Assembly (NCBI RefSeq): GCF_902459465.1
Contig: NC_047065.1
Span: 1,415,309 to 1,479,308 of the forward strand
DNA from: Asterias rubens
Taxonomy: Eukaryota; Echinodermata; Asteroidea; Forcipulatida; Asteriidae
Length of the DNA: 64,000 nucleotides
Direction of reading: 5' to 3'
Shown: positions 1 through 13,800 of the stretch, in pieces
Position numbering within the stretch: the stretch's first letter is position 1
Layout of the letters: each line of letters starts with the position of its first letter
Position numbers and translations under genes: made by a program
Notes under the pieces: generated by a model
Database searches by the model: none
The model's input: the letters and a program-made list of their open reading frames with translations, nothing else
Told to the model about the DNA's origin: nothing

Positions 1-1766
1 ACTATAATTTTCTCTATAAAATAAATATGGAGCTGTAAACAAAAATGAAATGCCTAAAAGCGTTGGGTGCTTATAAATAAAAAAAATCTAAATTCCCCCC
101 CCCCCCAACTAAGAAAAAGATTGGTCGAATTATCAAGAGCAACGTGATGGGATCAAAGGAAAGTTATTTAAATTACACATGCATTATAATAGCGATGCAT
201 AATTTGCATAGATCTTTCTGACATCATCATTCTCAACAACCAATTACAGCCCTGGAGGACCTTCTAAATATGCGCATATTTTATGCATAATGAGATGCAC
301 TGATAGCTTGTTTTTACAGACAATCTTGATGACAAAAATCCCCCAAATCTTTCTGTAAGTGTTGTTGCCCTGATTATTAAAAAAGACAAATCACAAACAA
401 AATAACAAAACTTTATATAAAACAATATTTTAAAGTGTGACATTTTCCAGTACTTAAATAAAGTTAATTATTAAAATTGAGTTTTCTGCTGTCATAGTTA
501 TGTTCTAAAATAGATATTAATAGTTAGATTTGAGATACATATCATAGATGATATAACTAAGATATATTGGGATATAACTAAGATATACTGTTTATCTTAC
601 AAGTAGAACCTAGTAAATCATGCATACAAGGTAGAACTTATACAAGATAGAACTGATACATATCCATATCAAACAGAGATATAACGTATCAAAGTTTTTG
701 TTTAGAAGTAAACTGGACAGTTTTACAGCAAAATATTGCGGTAATAAATCAAGTGTTGTCAACGTAAGTCACTAGTTTGTTAATTTTCATAAAACATGCC
801 ACAGTTTTTCAAGAGTTAAACAATAAGAACCGAGTTTAGTTTTGTTCATTCAATGTTCTCTACATCTTTTTAATTTGAGTTTTGAATTTGAGTTAATTTT
901 TGTTTTTCAACTTTTTTTCTGAGTTGTTGCTTTATTATAGGTGTTAAAAGAGAAAGGTTGAAAAAGTGAGTCTGTTTTCCTCAACAACTGATTTGGTTAT
1001 ATACATTAATAATATTCACAAGTCACTTTATACAACTCCATTTAAGTCAGGATCCAAGAGGTAATCATTCATACTTGAATGACATATCAATAAGGCATCC
1101 TGACTACTTGTGTTGTTAGCTTTGTCTTGCCTCAGGATACAGGTAAGTTTTTGAAAAGGCTGTGGGGTGCTCCCTCGAGGAGCAGTCTGGTATCCTAATC
1201 CTTTCCCTTATGTTAAGTATCAGGGCCCAATTTCATAGAGCTGCTAAGCACAAAAATTTGCTTAGCATGCAATTTTTGCCTTGATAAAAACAGGATTACC
1301 AACCAAATTTCCATGTGATTTTCAGGATAAGCAAACAACAGCTGAATACCAGTAACAAGCAATATTCAACAAATGGAAATTTGGTTGGTAATCCTGCTTT
1401 GATTTAAAAATCCAATACTCAGGAGCCAGCTCCAACCTTTTGCCGATAATCGCACAAAATACACCCTTGCTCCAAATAGTTTCTGTTGCTGAATTGCAGA
1501 TGCGTGCCATATTTATAAATATAGAGTTGATGTATGCGTCTTGTACCAACAGCAAGTCTAAAAAGTGTGATGTCATCACCAAATGTATCCTCCATACGAC
1601 GATTCCAGTGACGATTTGTCACTAAGGAGTCCGAAGCTTAGGATGCTGTCAAGTTTTTGAGGCAATGAAAATATTTTGCAGCCTGAATTCCTAGGGCACG
1701 GAATAATCTTTGTGTGCATCAATTGTCCTACTGGATTATCTCCCAAAAAGCACTGCATATATCCCA
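1..1766. other. Region downstream of the syntrophin stop (3'UTR and flank)
   Basis: No coding exon is supported here. The part next to 1767 must be syntrophin 3'UTR. A minus-strand AATAAA lies at 931-936 and would give a 3'UTR of roughly 0.8 kb, but other AT-rich signals exist, so the end is unsettled. A copy of repeat family D occupies 1213-1420. The rest is AT-rich sequence in which I see nothing definite. Confidence 0.5.
1213..1420. repeat. Family D fold-back repeat, copy 1
   Basis: It begins with a GGGCCCAATTTCAT end and carries 'CTGCTAAGCA' and 'TTACCAACCAAATTTCCAT' blocks. The last block recurs inverted near 1375-1400, so the interior is partly palindromic. The same family is at 23090-23227, 25777-26025 and 54092-54246. 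Confidence 0.7.
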
Positions 1767-1859
1767 TCATGCAAAGAGTCCCATCCGTGTGACCTTGGCA
1801 CTGAGGAAAGTATGAATGATAAAAACGATGGGCTTGGGGCAGGTATGTAGGTCCAATTC
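1767..1859 (-). CDS. SNTB1: Syntrophin exon 6: C-terminal end of SU
   Basis: Acceptor tgtttcag then GAA TTG GAC CTA. The peptide [20 protein letters not shown] plus [10 protein letters not shown] ends at TGA 1767-1769, as in syntrophins of other animals. 93 bp, phase 0 in. Confidence 0.95.
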   Translation of the reverse strand, partial: ELDLHTCPKPIVFIIHTFLSAKVTRMGLFA

Positions 1860-4800
1860 CTGAAACAAAGAAAACAAAAGCAAATGTCAACAACAGCAAA
1901 ATTAAAGAAACTTAGAAGAAACTTACTAAAATGGGCACAGAACCACACCATAATATGGCAGAACTCAACACCTTAAAGTTATGAAAGATAAGATTGACCC
2001 ATGTGTTGTGTGTTTTGTTGGCTGCACATACTGAATCAAACAAACTCAAGCAAAGTTTACTGAAAACAATCATGGAAATAAAACTCCAGATCAAAGATTC
2101 ACCAAGATGGGGCTAGATAGCTCAGTTGGTAAAGCCCCAGCTTTTTTATCCAGAGGTCGCACGTTCAAGTCCTGATCTAGTAAATTTGTCTTTGTTTATC
2201 CCAAAATTATTTAAAAACTGATCCAGTCATTTTACTTCATTTTCACCCCCAAACAAAGATATTGACAAAATAGGGACACCGCCAACATAGGGCTAGATAG
2301 CTCAGTTGGTAGAGCGCCGGCACGTTAATCCGGAGGTCGTTGGTTCGAATCCCACTCTAGTCAATTCTTTGTTCAACCCCCAAAATCACTTGATATTTAA
2401 AATAGAATGTTACATCTTCTAATATAAGGTGATCCCTCTGCTTCCCAGTTTGTATCGTAAACTTGGGTTTGATCCCTGGCTATATCTTAAGAAGATTTAG
2501 AGCAGCATGGTTTTATCATAAAACCAATCCTCTCACCAACTCTCTACCTATATGTAATATCTTGAGAATTTATGATTCTTTGAAGACGTAATACTTACAA
2601 ATTCTCCTTCTCCTGCACCAAAGTCCAGCCAGAGGAGTCTCTTGCCGTCGTCTGATGAATAACGTAACTTCTCGTAGGGATAGACCCAGTAAACTTCTTT
2701 TGTACTACTGCTGATCTGGCCCTCCTGTGGGTTGCTTGTAAGCGTGAATCCATTCTCATAGTGGAGGGTGAGCTTTGTTTCCTTGCCTTGCCAAGTTGAA
2801 GCTACGGAAAGATTTGGAAAGAAAACACAGAAGCAAATATAAATCTCAAAGAGTAACAGTCTAATTTGTGGCTAAGATTCAAATAAGCAATTATGAGGGA
2901 GGGAGGAGGGGGATCTTCAAATGCTGTTTTCTTTGACTTTGGCAGTTTTTGAAATAAGCTTAATTTTAAACAGGAACATTTCTTTGGATGATTGGTACTG
3001 GTATGAACTTTATGATCATTGAACTTTGTGACTGAAACTTAAATATCAATTTATATTTCAATGACTACCAAGTCAGAACCAATTGTGATTATATTTACAC
3101 AGGTTGGCTTAAACAACAAAATTCTGTTAAAGATATGGATAGACGTTGCTTTCCCAAAGCCAATGTTATACTCTTTCTTTAAAGCCATTGGACACTTTCG
3201 GTAAACAGTATTGCCCAAGGCCCACACTTCGTGTATCACAACTTATATATAAAAAAACAAACCTGTGAAAATTTAGGCTCAATCGGTCATCGGAGTCGGG
3301 AGAAAATAATGGGAAAACCCACCCTTGTATCCGCATGTTTCGCCGTGTCATGACATGTGTTTAAAATAAATCCGTAATTCTCTATATCGAGAATTGATAT
3401 TGTTTTAATGTTTTCTCAAAAGGTAAAGCACTTCATGGAATAATATTTTAAGAGAAGTCTTTCACCATTACCTTCTGTAAACCCTGTAAGTTATTTGTAA
3501 ATCTGTGAACTTTTAATTTTGTTTCTGTTCTGAAAGTGTCCAAGCACAATTTGGGGCAAATATAAATCACAAAAAGTGTGTTTCATGTAGTTGCACAGTT
3601 GAATAACACGACAAACTGTAAGAAACCTTCCTTCGATGATCCCTAAGGATCCATACCTCTCAGTGAAGACAGACTTTGGATCAAGATTTGATCACCATCA
3701 GATGTTGATGGAGGTCGTAGATAATCGCGTTCCCGTTCGGCAAATTCAATATCTTGATCCCCTATGACCCGAGTGATAAACTTAAAGTGAGGTTTAAAAA
3801 ACATTGCTTTTTTCGGAGACTAGTTGACTAAAACTTTACAGACCCGTATTCTTAAAAACAGTCTGCTGAAATATCCTAGTACATCTTCTAGACGTTCTTT
3901 CAGAGAAAACGGTTTCAAAATATAGAATTCGGACTGCCTCTGTCCATCGGCTAGCTCGTTTGTCTAGTGGCAAGACATCTGCTCTGGATTAGCAAAGGCT
4001 GATGGTTTGAAACCCACCCCGAGTGATAAAGCAGTGGAAACTTGTTTTCACAGAAATCAGGGAAGTACTGAATATACACTGCATAAGAAACATCGATGTA
4101 TGGATAAAAACCATACAGTATTCTGTATCCCTAATGTAAAATTAACATCTATGAAATTGTTACGGGAAAAAAAAGAATGGTTCAGCAGAACATCTTGAGA
4201 AGTCATTCATGATGGTATCCCAAGCATGGAGTTGTTAAGGGGGGGGGTGGACTGTGTTAGAAATTCTCATGAGCAAAGATGAAGATTGGCTCTTATCCAA
4301 ACCTAATGTTCTTGAGAGCAAAGTTTCGTGAGAATATCTAGATTTAGGAACCTGATGGTACTCACAACATGCAATCTCTTTCATCAGCACAGCTGCATTA
4401 TGGGAACCCTGGACCAGATGGCGAGTCCATGCAGCGAGATCCCGCCGGGTATCCACCCTGAATAGGTGTGCCTCGATCCCGTTACGGGTACCTGTCCGAG
4501 TACCAAATGTAAGCTCAACCTGGTGGCGTGGTCCAAGGCCTTTAGGGCTACCTGAGTATAAAAGCCTAGGGGAAAAAAAAAAGAGAAGTTTGGGGGTTAA
4601 GTTGGAAACAAGTAAGGTAAAGGTATAGGTTGGGAAATATTGAAAAAGAAAAAAGTGAACAAAATTATTCATTGAATCCAGTTTTCAGGCATACAACTGC
4701 AACTTCACCCCCCAAAAAAGAGGAAATTACAAAATTCCAATGATTTTGTATAGTATTTCTCAATTTTCAATGGTAAAACTGAGATTTAAAAAAAGAGGAA

Positions 4801-7800
4801 ATCAGCTGATCCGAAGAAAAGTTGCATGCCTGAGTTTTAAAGAAAGAGTAAAAGGAAACACTTTTTAAATGTTTTATTTTTCAGACATCATTTAGAAGAT
4901 CTGAATCTCATAGTAAGTTAGAGAGAAAGACCTATGGTTCATACTTCCAGTGAATGCGATAAGAATGTTGACGTCACAAAAACACAAAATTGCAGCAACT
5001 AATTCGTGTCAGTTGACTTGTGCTCAACTCCTGCGAAACATTCCCAGCGATAATAGCCATGTGACGTCAAAATTTGTATTGCATTCGCATTTGCAGTATA
5101 AGTATAAACCAAGCTTTATAGGAATTTTCTTGATTATTACATGACTTCAACTTTTTAAACAAAACCATGGGCCAGTGGAGGGAAAATAAATCCGCCGTCA
5201 GACTCATGATGAATGATAAACAGATAGGACTAACTGTTTCTATTTCAAGCAGACAGTGTTTCTTGTGACCATAAACATGTGGTTTTTCTTTATTTTCTTA
5301 CCGGGTTAGCGTGGGTCAACTCTCAATAAACAAAAAGAGGTATTTGAAAGGAAAAATGTCTTCCTACTGATTGATAACTTAGACTGGAATCCTGACCAAG
5401 AGAAGATGATATTTGCAACAGAATGTTTCAAAGAGAAGTGAAATTACCAAAGCAGTGGAAAACTTCCAAAAGTGCTTTCAACATGAATTAGAAGACTTGA
5501 TATCATCAGCTCAAAACTAAAAGGTCAGAAGAGCAGCTTGCAAGGATTTCATAACAAAATTGTGCATATTTACGATCTCCTGGTAAGTGAAATTTATTGA
5601 TCAAGAGTGGTCTCCAAAGTAGTAATAATACCGAGTTCTTTATAAAGGGCTTTATCACACCCGATGGGCAAATCACAGCGATCAATGTTCCTTTCCTGAA
5701 CTGTATGCGGAGCTATGTTTTGGAAGATTTTTGAAACCTATTCCTTCACATAGCACCATGTAATGGTTTACAAGGTGCTGTGGCGCAATATGCAGCCGAT
5801 CAAATCAGGAACACCAGGTGAAACCCCTATTGTTTTTGATAAGTGCACTTGGTTCTTTTACTTGATTTACACACTATACATGACCTATGGCTTTACATCC
5901 CGTCTGAAGGCACAGCAACAATAAAATGTCTTGCTTTAGGACACAAGTGTCACAACAAGGACTCGAACCCACACTGTGCTCAGAAGTACCATAGCTTGAA
6001 TCTTGTGTTGTTATTCGCTAGGCCAGGACATACCATTAAATAAATGGTCAGCTTTTTCGCCTTGTTGGCTACTCTTTTTCCTACAACACAGAATTCTTCA
6101 AAGCCAGCTCAGATTTCCAGAGGCACTTTAACAATAATTCCCAAGAAGGAGAACCTTGTACTCTTCTCTTCCAATGTGCTTCCGAACAATGAACCCAAAG
6201 TACTTTTTTGTTAAAGGGAAAACAGACCTTTGGTTATTGGAACTGTTTGATTGTTTTAAAGCTATGTTAATGTTGATTAAACTGACCTGTAACAAAAAGT
6301 CAAAAAGTGATCCGTTTTTAAGATTTCGCCGAAAGTTGGGAGTGATAAATGTCCACGCAGGAAGCATAATCCCTAATTGGAATACACAATCTGTGAGTAA
6401 CGATTCTCAGATTCTGATATCTTATTCCATAATCACATTACTTCAAAGTGGAGTGATTCTCAAAATGCTACCAAAAGCTGCTGCACTTCTGACAAGTATC
6501 TCTGTATATTGCCATTGGTTTTTAAGAGTGATTACCAAACGTATACCTTCCCTTTAAAAGAGTTCTGTTCAACTCATTTCAACTCAGTTCTGTAATCATT
6601 TGTTATGGGATCCACATGTGGCACTATTACAAGCCTTGGGGCGATGCCTTTTAACAAAAATCAATCCCTCTGCCAAGTCCTTCCAATTTCAATTCCTAAT
6701 TTCAAGTACCCCCCCCCCTTCATTTCAAGAAGGTCTACGCTGCTAAAGTGCAAAAGCAGATTTCACACTTTAGTTGTGACTAGAATAACAATGTCCCCTT
6801 GATCCACTAAAGCAAAAGTAGTAGTCCTGCCCGATTTTCTACCTTGCGCCCAGGTAGTAGTTAAAGAAGCAAGACAGTTCTGTTCAGAACTGAGAAGTCT
6901 CCCGAATTCCGACAAATCTACTCCAGGGTTCTCAAAAGAACATAATCTACCTAGTAAGTAGATACACACATGGTGTTAACGCAAATCTCAAATAAACTAC
7001 GATTTTGTTTTCTACAACAAGTAAAGAACTAACAGACATAGATTTACAGACATAGATTTACAGACATAGATGAAGTAAATCTCTTTTGAGTGATTGTGGT
7101 TCTGAGAAGAACCAAAGGGTTCGTTGTTTCGGACAGTATACTCTGTCCGTTGTCAGGAGACTGCTGGATTCCAACTGGGTCTGGGGGTTTTGTAAGGTAA
7201 AGTTCTTTAAACAAAAAATACAAAAGGAAAACCAAAGAAATCTCCATCCCCATCATATATAGATTTTGTGAAAAAAATTATATGCATTGATGGCCCAAAG
7301 AACAAGTCTGGGCCGTCCTACTTCACATATCTAATTCTAATTACTCAGACAATACTCTAATTGCCAATTCCAGCCACACTCAGGAATCAAAGACCGACCA
7401 ATGTCAATTACCGTCAATTACCGATTCTTACTTAGCTCCAGGGCCTTCATGCCCTCTACTCATTCCTTGAATGTCTTCTCACCTAACCTCAACTTGTCTC
7501 CCTTCCCTGGTGGCATCCACACAGATGAAATTCCAGCTGAGTGTCTGCACTCTATTGCAGTTATTTCCTCCTCATGTTCGCCCGGCTGGTGTTTTACCAG
7601 CCTGTGTTTTTTGAGCCAGAACACTAAACCTACTCAACTCAGCTGCTCAACATAAGCATATTGGGCATTGTTTACAGCGATGGTTTTACAGAGAGGTACT
7701 TATCTGAAATATCTGGTTTCCAAAATTAACATTCGTATCCAGTGTTATCGCTGTACATTTTTTCAACATCTCTCAGTTATTAATATTTCTCTCAGTTATC

Positions 7801-10800
7801 TTTATTGTGTCTGTATATCGGGCCTGGAATTTCATCTTAGAGAGGGCAAGGCCATTTTCATTTTGTAAAGAGCACCTCCCTTGCAAAATCTTAAAGTCAA
7901 GGAGAAACTTTGAAGGGGCCCCAATGCTAAGACTGGGGACAGTGGAGGCCATGACCTCTGTGGGAAAAACATCCTTGTTGCACAAATTTTTGTGCTTTCA
8001 GATGCTCGAGAAAAGCTTCAAGCTTCAAGTCTTTCTCAGATTCAAAAATGTTAGTGAGGAATTACCTCTTTCTCTAAAACTACAATACTTCAGAGGGAGT
8101 CCTTTCTCACAATTGTTGAAGCATCAACAGCTCTCTGTTGCTCGTTACCAAGTAAGTTTGTATGCTAATTATCAAATGAGTAGGATTAATCTTAGGATTT
8201 AAGACGAGTTGAGTTATGTAACCATAGACGTTAGGATGAGTTGCTCGTCCTAAATTGAGATAGGATTAATCCAAGCGTGTCGTCTGCAGTGCCTTTAATA
8301 GATGAGGCATCCTTGACGTCATGCACAACGAGAGATATTTGGCTGAAATCAGGTCTTGTTTGCAACATGACCAGCCATGACTCAAAAGTATCACAACATC
8401 GCAAGGATCAGGTTTCACCTTGCAAAGATCAAGAAGTAGAGATCCTTTGTAAAGGATAGTATTATGAACTATAAATATCTTGGTCTATTGTCAATTGATA
8501 TGCATATCAGCCTTCATAATCAGAGGGGGGGGGGATTATCGATAGCTAAAATGTCTGAAACTAGGATTCAAATATCAGGAGGTATGTTGAAATGATGTTT
8601 TTTCCCCGCATTTTGGTAATCCCTGAAGTTAGATATTTCAAGGAATTTCTAAGATTAGTCTCTTCGGAAGTAGATAAAAAGAACGGGATTTGTCTTTCTC
8701 TACTTTCTCTACTTTACTTAAAAAGGGGCCCATTTCGAACAATGTTTTATAACATCAGCAGCTCTCCACTGCTCTTTTGTTATGCTCATTAAAAAAAATT
8801 ACCAAAGTATACCCTCCCTTTAAAGAGTAATTTTAATGCTTGTTTGTACTTTCTTGTCATCATCGAACAAGTTCAACCACTTGTTGATTTATGCATAAAA
8901 AGTGGGAACACTGCTTTTATGCCGTAGTCCATCCCTATGATATGACACCTCTTCAACATGATACGGTACAACAGCAGCGTTGAAAATATTCATTAAAACT
9001 GAGACCATAAACCATCTGCCTTGAACGCATCGCCAGTGGACGGGTATTCCGTAATCAATCCAATAAAGATAATGAATGGTCTGCTTGCGTCTCTCTCCCT
9101 CATTGAACATTCCAATCAGCGAAGACATCATGGCGTGATCTTAACTCAATGTCTCGGTAGTTGGAGGAAACGATTGAAGGTAAGGGAGGACAAAGACGGA
9201 TCGAGACGAGACATCTTGAAGCACCTCTGCATTCATCAATCTCAGATGGACATCGTCCATTAAAGGGAAGTCATCATTTCCAAAGATTACATCCATCTAG
9301 TTTTCAAGATGTTTTCAAGAAAAATTTCTAATAAGGTGAGGTTTGGGGTGGCATTATGTGTAAATCTCTTTTGAGTAGTGTTGGTTCTGGAAAAGAACCA
9401 GTGGTTGACAACTCAACATTTCAATCAGTATGCTCTGCAGGAGGAATAACTTAAGCAAATTTGACTTACACAGGGGTACAATAAGATTAAATAATACTAA
9501 GCAGTGTTAAGGTATAAACCTTAACTCTTTTGTGTAATTTACTAGGATCTTTCCCAACTCTAACAAAAATCCAACTCATCACAGGCCTCAAAATAATTCA
9601 TAATAGTTTTTTGGGTTTTTTTTTACCTCGTTGCAAGAAGCCCATGGACAAGAAATGCTTTGCCCCACTCCTCTCTCGTAAACGGGACGCTGTCGTACAT
9701 CAAGATGTCCTTGTCCGTGATTGCAACAAAGACTGGTTTCCACGCTGAGCCACCGGTATCTGTATGGGTCTAATTGCAAAGTAAAATGTTAAAGATGAGT
9801 CTTTAAAAGTTTAAGGGTCTTGGAGGCGGGGGAGGGGGGGTGGATATTTTGGAGTAAATAGAAAAAATATACCCTCCCTTTGAAAATGATTCCTCAAAAA
9901 GGTTTTAAGGATCGGGAAGAGGGGGGGGGGGGGTTGAACAGCCTTCTCCCTTTCAAACAATGGACCACTAGACGAATTGTAATTTAAAAAACCTGAGGAA
10001 AGGTCAAAAAAGTCAAATGCCAACTGGCTAGTGCAGTGTTGAAAATCATTCTACATAATATGAAATATGGACTAATGTTTAAAGTTAGAGGAGCAGTCAA
10101 ATGGCAAGCTAACTGGATCCGCTGGCAACTTACTGACAAAGTCAATGACAAACCAAGTGATAGAGGAGGTCATTATTTATTTATTTACATATATATATAT
10201 ATATTTTTTTTTGGCAAAGATTTTTTGCAAAGAACCTCTCCAAGGAAATATTCAGAAGCATTTGAGAATTTGTTTTCAAACGGGCAAGCTAGATAATGGC
10301 AACATACACTCTGTGGGCACAATTCTGTGCCAGGCCCAACTCAAACTGAGGACAAATTAATAGCATCATAGGCCTCAACTTTTGGGGCACAGATCCCCTC
10401 CAGACCCAACTCAGTATTTCGTTTTAGCAGTACCTGTTCACAGAGCCAACCCATGTGTTTAATCTCTCTACTCCCTGGCGTAGCTCTCAAGATGTCGTTG
10501 GCTTCGGAGATTGCTTGGATCGTCAGCAGCGAGACGTTGGCCTGCAACGCACTGAACCACTCACTCGCACTCGTCGCGTCTTTACACCTCAATATACATG
10601 AGCTCCTCCCATCCGGGGAGTGCAGCTCGATCGTCCGTTGTTCGGGATCGTTAACGGTCAAGTTCGATGTTACATAGCACAGTTTAAGCGGTATGGTGCG
10701 CATCTCGGTGAAGTTGTTACGGGTGGCGCGAGGGTTGGCTCCTGGCTCCTTGATGACATACGGTGAAGGCGTGTCCCATCCCACCTCTCCGATAACGGTG

Positions 10801-13800
10801 CTACGACGGAAGTAGGGTGTCACTTCACGCAGGTATTTCACTGAAAAGGAGAGAGAATAGTAGGCATTTAATTATACATGTGCTGTACAATGAAATTGCA
10901 TTTTTCAATCTTAAAGGCAAAGTACCTGTATACCTTCTTTAACCATTTAATTGTTTTTATCCTATATTTATATAGATGTATAGGCTACAACAAATTAAAG
11001 ACACTGGACACTATTGGTAATTGCAAAGACCAGTCTTCTCACTTGGTGTACATATCTCAACATAAACATTATGCACAAAATAACAAACCTGTGAAAATTT
11101 GAGCTCGGAGTTGCGAAATAACTACGGAAGAAAAAAACACCCTTGTCACACAAAGTTGTGTGCTTTCAGATGCTTGATTTCGAGACCTCAAATTCTAAAT
11201 CTGAGGTCGCGAAATCAAATTTGTGGACATTTACTTCTTTCTCGAAAACTACGTCACTTCAGAGGTAGCCGTTTCTCACAATGTTTTATATTATCAACCT
11301 CTCCCCATTACTCGTTACCAAGTGAGGTTTTATGCAAATAATTATTTTGAGTAATTACCAATAGTGTCCACTGCCTTTAACCTGTGAAAAGTTAAATTTC
11401 AAAAAGTTGTAGCGTTCTTTAGATAGCAAATCGGGAGCGGTGTTGTTCACACACTCAGGAAGCGTAATCCATAATTGGAAATATACACAATTTTTGAGAA
11501 AAGTATCCAATGACAGTATTGTTTCTCAGATTCAAATTTTGGGGAATAAAAATTGATTTATTTTTTGCCCCAAAACCACATTACTTTGAAGTGAAATGAT
11601 TCTCAAAATATTTTATATAAACAATCAAAAAGCCGAGCAGATGTACTTCTAACCAAGTAAAGTTTCATTGCCACGAGTTTAAAGCCATTGGACCCGTTCG
11701 GAACAGAAAAAAAAATTAAAAGTTCACAGATTTACAAATAACTTACAAGGTTTACAGAAGGTAATGGTGAAAGACTTTTCTTGAAATATTATTCCACGAA
11801 ATGCTTTACTTTTTGAGAAAACATTAAAACAATATGAATTCTTGATATATCGAGAATTACGGATTTATTATAAACACATGTCATGACACGGCGAAACAGG
11901 CGGAAACAAGGGTGGGTTTTCCCGTTATTTTCTCCCGACTCCGATGACCAATTGAGCCTAAATTTTCACAGGTTTGTTACTTAATATATAAGTTGTGATA
12001 CACGAAGTGTGGGCCTTTGGACAATACTGTTTACCAAAAGTGTCCAATGGCTTTAAAGAGTTATTAACAACAGTACAGAAACATTTGAACACATGTAGAT
12101 ATAAACCAATGCTGTTGGTCTCATGTTTCTTAACTTCTGAATTTGAGACTTTTGGACGGTTCTTTTTCACAGTTCTCGCCAGTAGTGCCCTAGCTCAGAC
12201 CTACATGCGCAATACTGAGCATGTGCGCACACAAAAGGAACCTTATGTCCGCTGCCGCCAAAGTCTGACCTCCTCCTCCTCCCCCCACCCCTCCACCCTC
12301 CATCCTACTCAAACAAATGCATCTTATTTTGACTTAACAATCTCTGATGGCATCTTCAGCAACCTTGTTGTTTTCATCTTGCCGGTTGGTCTCATCTGTC
12401 CTCAGGGAGGCAGATTGAAGATATGGCCGAACGAGAAGCCATGATCACAGTAATTTAATGATGGGACACACTCGCATTCACACTAGTCCAGTGTACGGGG
12501 ACCCCGTTTATTCTGTTGACCAGTTCTCACAAGCCTGCCTACAATTCTTCTAATTTGACAAATACAGGGTTGATTACAATATCAATCAGTGAGTTTTCTA
12601 TTCCTTATACTTGTATATTGACTGGAGGACTATGACCGCGCATTATTTCTGGTGCTTATATTGACTGGATGAGTACAACTGGGCAATATTTTTACTGGAG
12701 GTATACAACCAGGCAGTACATTATATTGATCAGTTTACTACAACTGGGCATTACATGTATTATTCAGGATGGTAATATTGACTGATGCTTATATCGACCA
12801 TCGACTAGATTTCTACAACTGGGCAATATATTGACCGGAGGAATACACCCAGGCAATAAATTGACTGGATGACAAAGACAAGGCAATAGTCTCTGCTGCT
12901 TACTGTATCTTGACTGGATATCTACACTTGTTCAACTGTAGGCACTATAGTCAAGCTGCTTATATTGACTGGTCATACAGTTATGACCATAACTGGGCTA
13001 AATAAACATTGACGTGCTGAGTACAACTGGGCCATATACCCATATATCCCTGTTGCTTATATTATTGACCACAACTGGGCGATAAACCTCTGATGATGCC
13101 TACATATATCAGGCGTGATATTTGGTCCTTGCGAGAGAAATGGGGAAAATTTAATGGAGTAAAAGGGTTGACCTACATGAACATGTTTGCATGGTGTAAG
13201 CTTTAGAAGACTTTTCAGCCAATTTAAACACCTGCTTGAATGAAAATGTCAAGTCGTGAACTTTGCTGAATTCCAGTTAAAATGTTTTCGATGAATAAGG
13301 AAATCGAGTCATATGATTATAAATAGGTTTCAATTGTGTAATAAAAACAATCATTTTGTATGCCCTTGTCCAGAGCTTTTCTGCGAGATTTGCGAAAAGC
13401 CCCGTTACGTAATCACTCTCAAAACGTCATAAGTAGATAAAGCCGCTTTGTTGCAGCGTGGATGTATAACAAAGCAAACTCCCACAAATGACGTCAGCGG
13501 CATTGTCCTTTGACGCCCACTCTCAACGGCACAAGTGTTTTTAGTTTTTCAAAAAACCTTTAGGTAGGGGCCTGATTTTTTACTCGATAATTACGAAAAG
13601 TTCAGAAGTGTACACATATCAAAATTACATTAAAATGGTGAACAAGTGCATTATAAACAAGTAAAAATACCATTTCTGTTGAAAACATTCCGCTCAGGTA
13701 GCTGTTTAATCACAATCTTTCTTATTTTTCCAAGGGCTAAAAAATAAAAAATAAATTTAGTTGGATGAATATTATGCCTGACGGACGATTTAAGCCAGGA

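Noticed and set aside
2290-2361. Functional tRNA gene
   Set aside because: The cloverleaf is close, but U33 is C, the T stem has a mismatch and the 5' extension recurs in other copies; better explained as a SINE.
6156-6557. 133-codon plus-strand open frame
   Set aside because: It lies in an AT-rich repeat whose relatives (11395-11680, 20250-20540) do not keep the frame; no domain or splice support.
11995-12444. 149-codon plus-strand open frame
   Set aside because: Its first part is family B repeat sequence; the rest is low-complexity Ser/Pro/Thr with no homology I recognise, within the syntrophin intron.
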